Shown here: positions 57,768 to 64,000 of the stretch, in pieces | How positions within the stretch are numbered: the first letter of the stretch is position 1 | Layout: the number at the start of each line of letters is the position of its first letter | NCBI GenBank assembly: GCA_963790065.1 | Contig: CAWBNK010000001.1 | Coordinates: forward strand, 310,001-374,000 | DNA length: 64,000 nucleotides | DNA from: Palsa-504 sp963790065 | Lineage (GTDB): Bacteria; Actinomycetota; Actinomycetes; Streptosporangiales; Streptosporangiaceae | Direction: 5' to 3' | The notes under the pieces: generated by a model | Told to the model about the DNA's origin: nothing | Databases searched by the model: none | The model's input: only the letters and a program-made list of their open reading frames with translations | Position numbers and translations under genes: made by a program

Positions 57768-58335
57768 AGTCGGCTTGACCACCCAGGACGTGGCCACCGG
57801 GGCCGCCGGGCTGGCCGACGAGATCGGATACGCCAACCTGACCATGGGCCTGCTTGCCGACCGCCTCGGGGTCCGCTCGCCCTCCCTATACAAGCACGTC
57901 GACGGCCTGGCTGACCTGCAGCACCGCGTCGCCACGCTGGCCATGACCGAGCTCGGCGAGGTCATCCGCGACGCGGTGCAGGGCCAGGCCGAGCGCGACG
58001 CCCTGGCCGCGATGATGACCGCGATGCGGACCTACGTCACCGCCCATCCGGGCCGGTACGCGGCCACGGTCGGCGCCGAGTTCGAGGGTCCCGACGACCC
58101 GCTGCTGCGGGCCAGCACCCGGGTCATCGACTCGATCGCCGCCGTGCTGGCTGGCTACGGCATCGGTGCCGGCGAGATGACCCACGCCATCCGCGCCATC
58201 CGCAGCACCATGCACGGGTTCGCCATGCTCGAGGTGTCCCGCGGATTCCAGTGGGACGCCGACCCCGACGAGAGCTTCGGCTGGATGATCAGCTTTATCG
58301 ACCGCGGGCTGCGGTCGCAGGCGCCGGCGAGGTAG
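57760..58335 (+). CDS. TetR-family regulator (WHG-domain type)
   Basis: A 191-residue TetR protein starting at GTG 57760. The helix-turn-helix is VATGAAGLADEIGYANLTMGLLADRLGVRSPSLYKHVDGLADL, and the C-terminal TetR_C_33/WHG domain (MTHAIRAIRSTMHGFAMLEVSRGFQ) is seen. Operon partner of the preceding hydrolase; probably binds 56872-56886. Confidence 0.88.
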   Translation: MPRVGLTTQDVATGAAGLADEIGYANLTMGLLADRLGVRSPSLYKHVDGLADLQHRVATLAMTELGEVIRDAVQGQAERDALAAMMTAMRTYVTAHPGRYAATVGAEFEGPDDPLLRASTRVIDSIAAVLAGYGIGAGEMTHAIRAIRSTMHGFAMLEVSRGFQWDADPDESFGWMISFIDRGLRSQAPAR

Positions 58336-58344
58336 CCGGGTGAG

Positions 58345-59109
58345 CTAGCTGGGCAGGCGCGTGCTGCGCAGGCACCAGCAGATCAGCGGCAGGTCGACCT
58401 GCTCCCACGGCTGGCCGTCGAGCAAGGCGCGCACCCGCCTGGAGAAGTCGGCCCGCCGGTCGGGGTCGAGCGTGATCACCCCGCTGTAGGTGCCGAGCAA
58501 CCCCGCCAGATCGTCCTTGGTCATCGGCAACGTGTACTCCACCGCGTGCTCTTCTGTACCGGACAGCGGAGTGCCCGCCGGGAACGTGACCCCACGCCGC
58601 CGGCGGTGACCGCCGAGCACGTCATCCGGCCGGCGGTCGGCCTCGCGTGACTCGCGGGCCAGCCGGTTGAACTCCGCGACCCACGGCACCCGTGTGTCCC
58701 GGGAGATCCACATCACGCCCAGGACGCCGCCCACCCGCAGCACGCGGGTGATCTCCGGCACGGCCCGTTCCGGATCGAGCCAGTGCCAGGCGGATGAGAT
58801 GACCACCGCGTCCACCGACGCGTCCGGCAGCGGGATGTCCTCGCCCCGCCCGGCCAGCACCTCGGCTTCCGGACACCGGGCCGCCAGCACGGCCCGCATC
58901 CGCTCGTCCGGCTCGACCGCGATGACCCGCCCGGCCCGGCCGACCAGCTGCCTGGTCACCGCGCCGGTGCCGGCGGCCAGGTCGAGCACGGCCTGCACGC
59001 CCGGCGGGATCAGCCAGTCCAGGGCCTGCGGCGGCGGGGCGGGACGGTACCGGTCATAGTCTTCGGCCACCGACCCGAACGACAGCCTGCGTGTTTCCCG
59101 ATCGGCCAC
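58345..59109 (-). CDS. Class I SAM-dependent methyltransferase
   Basis: A 254-residue methyltransferase with the SAM-binding motif VLDLAAGTGAVTRQLV, acidic Asp/Glu loop VIAVEPDERM, and the post-motifs EVLAGRGEDIPLPDASVDAVVISSAWHWLDPE. The UbiE/methyltransferase-11 type. The substrate cannot be predicted. It sits 21 bp downstream of the aldo-keto reductase stop on the same strand, so they may share a transcript. Confidence 0.88.
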   Translation of the reverse strand: MADRETRRLSFGSVAEDYDRYRPAPPPQALDWLIPPGVQAVLDLAAGTGAVTRQLVGRAGRVIAVEPDERMRAVLAARCPEAEVLAGRGEDIPLPDASVDAVVISSAWHWLDPERAVPEITRVLRVGGVLGVMWISRDTRVPWVAEFNRLARESREADRRPDDVLGGHRRRRGVTFPAGTPLSGTEEHAVEYTLPMTKDDLAGLLGTYSGVITLDPDRRADFSRRVRALLDGQPWEQVDLPLICWCLRSTRLPS

Positions 59110-59130
59110 ACCCGCAGGCTACCGGGCGGA

Positions 59131-60114
<984 letters not shown>

Positions 60115-60128
60115 GCTGATTCCTTTCT

Positions 60129-61052
60129 CTAGTGTTCCTGGCCGTCGTGATGGAGCGCGACGCCGAGCACCACCAGGGTGATGCCGGCGACATCGGTGAG
60201 GGTCGGGATCTGGCGCAGCACGATCGCGCCGATGATGGTGGCGAACACCGGCAGCAGCGCCAGCATCAGCGAGAACGTGGGGCGCGGCAGCCGGGCCATG
60301 GCCAGCTGATCGCACACGTAGGGAATGACCGAGGAGCATACGCCCACCCCGGCCCCGGCCAGCAGCAGGACCGGGTGCCGGAACGCGGGCAGCGCGCTGC
60401 CCACTCCCCACGGCGCCGCCGCGACCGCGGCGATGACCATGGCCGCGCCCAGCTGGTCGATGCCGGTGAACCGCTCGCCGCCGGCGTTGGCTATCCGGTG
60501 GCCCAGCACGATGTAGGCCATGAACAGGACGCAGTTGGCGAAGGCGAAGACGAAGCCGAGCGGCTGGCCGCCCAGCCGGATCGCGGTGATGATGATCACG
60601 CCGGCCGTGGTGAGGGTCAGCGCCCCGGCGTTACGCCAGGTCCGGGCCCCGGCGGCGGCCAGGATGACGGTGCCGAGAAACTCGATCGCGCCCACCGTCG
60701 ACAGCGGCAGCCGCGCCACCGCCAGGTAGAATGCGGAGTTCATCACGGCCAGCACCACGCCCAGGGCCAGCAGCGTCCTGCGGCCCGCCCGGCTCAGCGC
60801 CCGGACCTGCCTGATCAGCCGTCCCGGCCGGCGCCAGACGGCGAACACCACCGCCGCGCTGGCGATCCGCAGCCACGCCACCCCGAGCACGTCCAGCCGC
60901 GCGAACAGCAGCACCGCCAGCGACGGCCCCAGGTAATGGAAGACGGCGCTGACCAGGAAGAACGCCTTCGCCGGCACCCTCTGTGCGAGCTGGCCCGGTC
61001 CCGGCCGCTGCGGCTGCCGAGGCGGCCGAGCGGAATGAAGTTGGGAATTCAT
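60129..61052 (-). CDS. EamA-family (DMT) transporter
   Basis: A 307-residue ten-helix metabolite exporter of the RhaT/EamA type. After a short basic N-terminus (SARPPRQPQRPG) come helices with the two EamA repeats (LRIASAAVVFAVWR; LPLSTVGAIEFLGTVILA; VCSSVIPYVCDQLAMARLPRPTFSLMLALLPVFATIIGAIVL). ATG 61052 is the fold-proximal start. Divergent from an Lrp regulator: the usual pairing in amino-acid exporters of this family, so an amino acid is a likely cargo. Confidence 0.9.
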   Translation of the reverse strand: MNSQLHSARPPRQPQRPGPGQLAQRVPAKAFFLVSAVFHYLGPSLAVLLFARLDVLGVAWLRIASAAVVFAVWRRPGRLIRQVRALSRAGRRTLLALGVVLAVMNSAFYLAVARLPLSTVGAIEFLGTVILAAAGARTWRNAGALTLTTAGVIIITAIRLGGQPLGFVFAFANCVLFMAYIVLGHRIANAGGERFTGIDQLGAAMVIAAVAAAPWGVGSALPAFRHPVLLLAGAGVGVCSSVIPYVCDQLAMARLPRPTFSLMLALLPVFATIIGAIVLRQIPTLTDVAGITLVVLGVALHHDGQEH

Positions 61053-61206
61053 GTCCCCGGGAGGTGCTTGCGGACGATCAGGCACAGGGGCAGCATATGA
61101 AGGTGAACCTGCCATCCTGAAGGGCAAATGCGCCGGATCCAGCGTGGAGATGCCGTTGAAACAAAGGAAATTCGTCCGTGAAGCCTTCGAAGTACCGGAG
61201 ACGGCG

Positions 61207-61656
61207 ATGGATGCCGTGGACCGGCGGATCCTGTCCGAGCTCCAGGCCGAACCGCGGCTGCGGGTCGCCGAGCTCGCCCGGCGGGTCGGGCTGTCCGGTC
61301 CGGCCGTGGCCGACCGGCTGCGACGCCTGGAGGATACCGGCACCCTGTCGTACCGAGCCGAGGTCAGCCCGCGTGCGCTCGGCTACACGATCTGCGCCAT
61401 CGTCAGGATCAGCCCGACCGGCGGCGGGCTGCGGCTCATTCCCGGCATCGCCCGCGAGGTGCCGAATGTCACCGAGTGCTACCGGATCACGGGGGAGGAC
61501 TGCTTCTTCATGAAGGTCTGGCTGCACTCGATCGACGACCTGGAGCCGGTCCTTGACCTGTTCACCCCGCACGGCCGGACCACCACCTCGATCGTGCACT
61601 CGGCCCCCGTCCTGCCGCGCCCGCTGCCCATCCCCGGCCCGGTCCGGGCCACCTGA
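61207..61656 (+). CDS. Lrp/AsnC-family regulator
   Basis: A 149-residue regulator from ATG 61207 (CGGAGACGG upstream), the normal length. N-terminal helix-turn-helix (MDAVDRRILSELQAEPRLRVAELARRVGLSGPAVADRLRRLEDTG) and C-terminal RAM effector domain (VRISPTGGGLRLIPGIAREVPNVTECYRITGEDCFFMKVWLHS). Upstream in-frame starts at 61051 and 61150 lack family similarity. Divergent from and probably controlling the EamA gene, in response to an amino acid. Confidence 0.92.
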   Translation: MDAVDRRILSELQAEPRLRVAELARRVGLSGPAVADRLRRLEDTGTLSYRAEVSPRALGYTICAIVRISPTGGGLRLIPGIAREVPNVTECYRITGEDCFFMKVWLHSIDDLEPVLDLFTPHGRTTTSIVHSAPVLPRPLPIPGPVRAT

Positions 61657-61664
61657 CGCGGCCG

Positions 61665-61695
61665 TTGACTCTCCCGCTACGGGAGGGTGCAGGAT
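61665..61695 (+). promoter_or_regulatory. MerR-type promoter of the merR gene
   Basis: TTGACT (-35, 61665) and CAGGAT (-10, 61690) are separated by 19 bp that contain the exact dyad CTCCCG-CTA-CGGGAG. This over-long spacer with a central palindrome is the hallmark of MerR-activated promoters. Confidence 0.8.
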
Positions 61696-61734
61696 CGCGG
61701 CCATGACTGCCCAGCGAAGGGAGCCACCTGCGCC

Positions 61735-62574
61735 ATGAGCACCCTGGTGTCGATCGGCGATTTCTCCCGCATGACGCACCTCAGCATCAAGGCCCTGCGC
61801 TTCTACCACGACCAGGGCCTGCTCGAGCCGACCAGGATCGACCCGGACTCCGGCTACCGCTTCTACGATCCCCGCCAGGTTCCCGTGGCCCAGGTCATCC
61901 GCCGGTTCCGTGACCTGGACATGCCGCTGGACCAGGTCAGGGCGGTCCTGCAGGCCCCCGATGTCGAGACCAGGACCAAGGAGATCATCGCGCACCTGAC
62001 CGCCATGGAGGCCAAGCTGGCGGAGATGCAGATGAGCGTGGCCAGCCTGCGGGGGCTGCTCGAGGGACCTGCGGACCGTCCGGCGGTGGAGTTCCGGTCG
62101 ATCCCGGCGGCTCCGGCCCTGGCGGTCCGCGAGACGGTCACGGCCGAGCAGGCCTGGGCCTGGGGCGCCGGTGCCTTCGAGGAGCTCTACGGCCGGATCG
62201 CCCAGGCTGGCCTGTCGCCCGCCGGGCCGGGCGGTGCGCTGTTCCCGGCCGGGTTCTTCGAGCTCGAGCGGGCCGAGCTGACCGCGTTCGTGCCGGTGGA
62301 CGGCAGGCCCGCGGCGGACGGGCGGGCCGAGCCGCTGACCATCCCGCGGATCGAGGCAGCCGTGATGGTGCATGCCGGGCCGCTCGGAGACGCCGACCAG
62401 ACCTACGGGGCGCTGGGAACGGTGGTCGCCGACCGGGCCATCGGAGTAGCCGGACCGATCCGCGAGTACTACCTCGTGCCGTTCGACGAGCCGGATCCGC
62501 CGGACGGCTACCGGACCGAGATCTGCTGGCCTGTGTTCCGGACGGCCGCGGCGGGACCGGCTGCCGAGGGCTGA
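61735..62574 (+). CDS. MerR-family regulator with GyrI-like effector domain
   Basis: A 279-residue multidrug-type activator. The MerR helix-turn-helix (VSIGDFSRMTHLSIKALRFYHDQGLLEPTRIDPDSGYRFYDPRQV) is followed by a coiled-coil (about residues 80-115) and a GyrI/BmrR-like ligand domain (about 125-270; IREYYLVPFDEPDPPDGYRTEICWPV). ATG 61735 follows AAGGGAG. Its own promoter and that of the MFS exporter downstream share the operator, so it senses an exporter substrate. Confidence 0.92.
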   Translation: MSTLVSIGDFSRMTHLSIKALRFYHDQGLLEPTRIDPDSGYRFYDPRQVPVAQVIRRFRDLDMPLDQVRAVLQAPDVETRTKEIIAHLTAMEAKLAEMQMSVASLRGLLEGPADRPAVEFRSIPAAPALAVRETVTAEQAWAWGAGAFEELYGRIAQAGLSPAGPGGALFPAGFFELERAELTAFVPVDGRPAADGRAEPLTIPRIEAAVMVHAGPLGDADQTYGALGTVVADRAIGVAGPIREYYLVPFDEPDPPDGYRTEICWPVFRTAAAGPAAEG

Positions 62575-62593
62575 GCGGCGCCCGGCTAACGGC

Positions 62594-62624
62594 TTGACTC
62601 TCCCGTTACGGGAGGCAGCAGGCT
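62594..62624 (+). promoter_or_regulatory. MerR-type promoter of the MFS exporter gene
   Basis: TTGACT (62594), the same 19-bp spacer with dyad CTCCCG-TTA-CGGGAG, and CAGGCT (62619) directly upstream of the exporter start. The sequence matches the merR promoter at 61665 in all but a few positions, marking one regulon. Confidence 0.8.
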
Positions 62625-62631
62625 CGGGAGC

Positions 62632-64000
62632 ATGACAGTAACCAGTAGTCCCTCCCGCTCCGTCCAGCCCCCGCGCAGCCGGTCGCTCCCGGGCCGGCTG
62701 CTGCGGAGCCGCTGGTCCACCCTGGCCGTGCTGATGATCGGCACGTTCATGTTCGTCCTGGACTTCTTCATCGTGAACGTGGCCCTGCCCTCCATTCAGC
62801 AGGGCCTGCACGCCGGCGAGAGCGCGATCGAATGGATCGTCGCCGGCTACGCCATCTCCACCGCGGTCCTGCTGGTCACCGGCGGACGGCTCGGTGATCA
62901 GTTCGGCCGCCGCCGGATGTTCTCGGTCGGGATGGCCGTCTTCGTCGCCGCCTCGGCGGCGTGCGCGCTGGCTCCGGACCCGGGCGTGCTGGTCGCGGCC
63001 CGGGTGGTCCAGGGCATAGGCGCGGCGCTGATGGCACCCAACATCCTGTCCATCGTCGGTGTCGTGTACACCGGCCCGGCCAGGGTGCGGGCGATCAGCG
63101 TCTACGGGATGGTGATGGGGCTGGCCGCGACCTCGGGCCAGCTCATCGGCGGCCTGCTCATCCGCGGCGACGTGGCCGGGCTGGGCTGGCGGCTGATCTT
63201 CCTGATCAACCTGCCCCTGGGCCTGGTAGCCCTGCTGGCCGCCCCGCGCCTGGTCCCGGAATCCCGGGCCGAGAGCGGGTCGCGGCTGGACCTGGGCGGA
63301 GTGGCCCTGATCACCGCCTGCCTGGTTGCGGTGGTGCTGCCGCTGGTCGACGGGCGTCAGGCGGGCTGGCCGGCCTGGTCCTGGCTGCTGCTCGCGGCCG
63401 CGGTGCCGCTCGCGGTGGCATTCGTGCTGCACCAGCGGCGCAAGGCAGAGCGCGGCGGGGTGCCGCTGCTCAACCCGCGAGTGTTCGCGGCCTGGCCGCT
63501 TCGCGCCGGGCTGATCACCCAGGCCGCGTTCTGGTGCCAGCAGGCGGCGGGTTACCTGGTCATCGGCCTGTACCTGCAGCAGGGCCGCGGCCTGTCGCCG
63601 CTGGCCGCGGGCGGGGTGTTCACCTTCCTGGCCGCCGGCTACCTGATCACCTCGTTCCAGGCGCCCGCGCTGACCGTCCGTTTCGGGCGCCGGGTGATCG
63701 CGGCCGGGGCTGTGCTGGCGGCGGCCGGCGATGCCGCGCTCTACCTAGCCACCGCTCACGCCGGCGCCGCGGGCTCGGTGGCCTGGCTGTTCCCCGGGCT
63801 GGTGCTGCTCGGAGCCGGCCAGGGCCTGTGCATCACCCCGCTGACCACCACCGTGCTGAGCCACGCCGACCCGGCGACGGCTGGCTCGGTGTCCGGGGCG
63901 CTGTCCACCGCCCAGCAGGTGGGTAACTCGGTCGGGGTGGCGGTCACCGGCGTGCTGTTCTTCGGGGCCATCAGCCACGGGTACAGCCTGGCCTTCGAAC
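62632..64000 (+). CDS. MFS exporter, DHA2 (EmrB/QacA) family, 3' end beyond window
   Basis: Proton-driven drug exporter; 456 codons are present without a stop at the window edge. A basic N-terminus precedes helix 1 (TLAVLMIGTFMFVLDFFIVNVALP, the DHA2 motif with the membrane Asp). Motif A GRLGDQFGRRRMF and motif C-like MGLAATSGQLIGG follow. At least 12 helices fit within the part seen, so 14 in total as in QacA is likely. ATG 62632 follows GGGAG. Controlled by the adjacent MerR protein. Confidence 0.9.
   Translation, partial: MTVTSSPSRSVQPPRSRSLPGRLLRSRWSTLAVLMIGTFMFVLDFFIVNVALPSIQQGLHAGESAIEWIVAGYAISTAVLLVTGGRLGDQFGRRRMFSVGMAVFVAASAACALAPDPGVLVAARVVQGIGAALMAPNILSIVGVVYTGPARVRAISVYGMVMGLAATSGQLIGGLLIRGDVAGLGWRLIFLINLPLGLVALLAAPRLVPESRAESGSRLDLGGVALITACLVAVVLPLVDGRQAGWPAWSWLLLAAAVPLAVAFVLHQRRKAERGGVPLLNPRVFAAWPLRAGLITQAAFWCQQAAGYLVIGLYLQQGRGLSPLAAGGVFTFLAAGYLITSFQAPALTVRFGRRVIAAGAVLAAAGDAALYLATAHAGAAGSVAWLFPGLVLLGAGQGLCITPLTTTVLSHADPATAGSVSGALSTAQQVGNSVGVAVTGVLFFGAISHGYSLAFE

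Noticed and set aside
61078..63432. 784-codon minus-strand open frame
   Set aside because: Runs antisense through the Lrp, MerR and MFS genes; composition is His/Gln/Arg-rich and no domain is visible.

Overview
The window is chromosomal DNA from a high-GC Gram-positive actinomycete. The evidence is strong G/C bias at third codon positions, frequent GTG/TTG starts, 4-nt ATGA/GTGA gene overlaps, F420-type enzymes (LLM and Ddn families), an AfsR-like NB-ARC/TPR regulator, a PASTA-less Ser/Thr kinase and many TetR/PadR/MerR regulators. It looks like accessory and secondary-metabolism-type territory. I see no rRNA, tRNA, CRISPR array, transposase or prophage genes, and I cannot name the genus. LAYOUT: 1-7700 is a phosphonate-use island: an ABC importer (permease cut by the left edge, lipoprotein binding protein), a LacI regulator, a PhnX-like phosphonatase, a FAD oxidoreductase, and, divergently, a TmpA-like dioxygenase and a TmpB/PhnZ-like HD oxygenase, closed by a GntR/HutC regulator. 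7700-9500 is a three-gene operon (membrane protein, winged-helix regulator, YceI) behind a stack of palindromes. 9500-20400 holds a hydrolase, an NHL/phospholipase C fusion, decayed remnants, a conserved protein of unknown function, acetoacetyl-CoA synthetase, an amidohydrolase and aminopeptidase N. 20600-26250 is a complete branched-chain-amino-acid-type (Liv) ABC operon followed by a TetR gene. 26200-36000 carries isopentenyl-diphosphate isomerase with a DnaA-box-like cluster in its 3' end, an IlvD/Edd dehydratase, a three-gene cobalt-type nitrile hydratase, TetR-controlled genes with clear operators, a frameshifted MocR gene and an LLM oxidoreductase. 36000-45300 has an orphan PadR/ABC ATPase pair, a roughly 700-bp stretch without a convincing gene, an ABC-F protein, a frameshifted Ser/Thr kinase, and a PadR gene with two tandem paralogous membrane proteins. 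45300-48400 is a zinc-ribbon SPFH/AIM24 trio. 49600-53500 is an ABC-2 exporter co-transcribed with a two-component system. 53500-56900 is an XRE/NB-ARC/TPR regulator facing a tiny secreted repeat peptide. 56900-64000 holds a hydrolase/TetR pair, a methyltransferase, an aldo-keto reductase, an EamA exporter with a divergent Lrp gene, and a MerR gene that appears to control a DHA2 MFS exporter (cut by the right edge). HOW THE PARTS WORK TOGETHER: many units are a small regulator plus one enzyme or transporter with a visible operator between them (TetR at 32800-32839, PadR at 42348-42380, MerR at 61665 and 62594). The most notable candidates for something undescribed are the repeat peptide facing the NB-ARC/TPR regulator (53472-56420), a promoter block with identical spacing shared by the two-component/ABC operon and the small membrane gene at 56530, the phosphonate island with two complementary C-P cleavage routes, the split-beta nitrile hydratase, and the zinc-ribbon SPFH/AIM24 cluster. 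Three single-base errors in G runs (one in MocR, two in the kinase) raise the possibility of homopolymer sequencing error.
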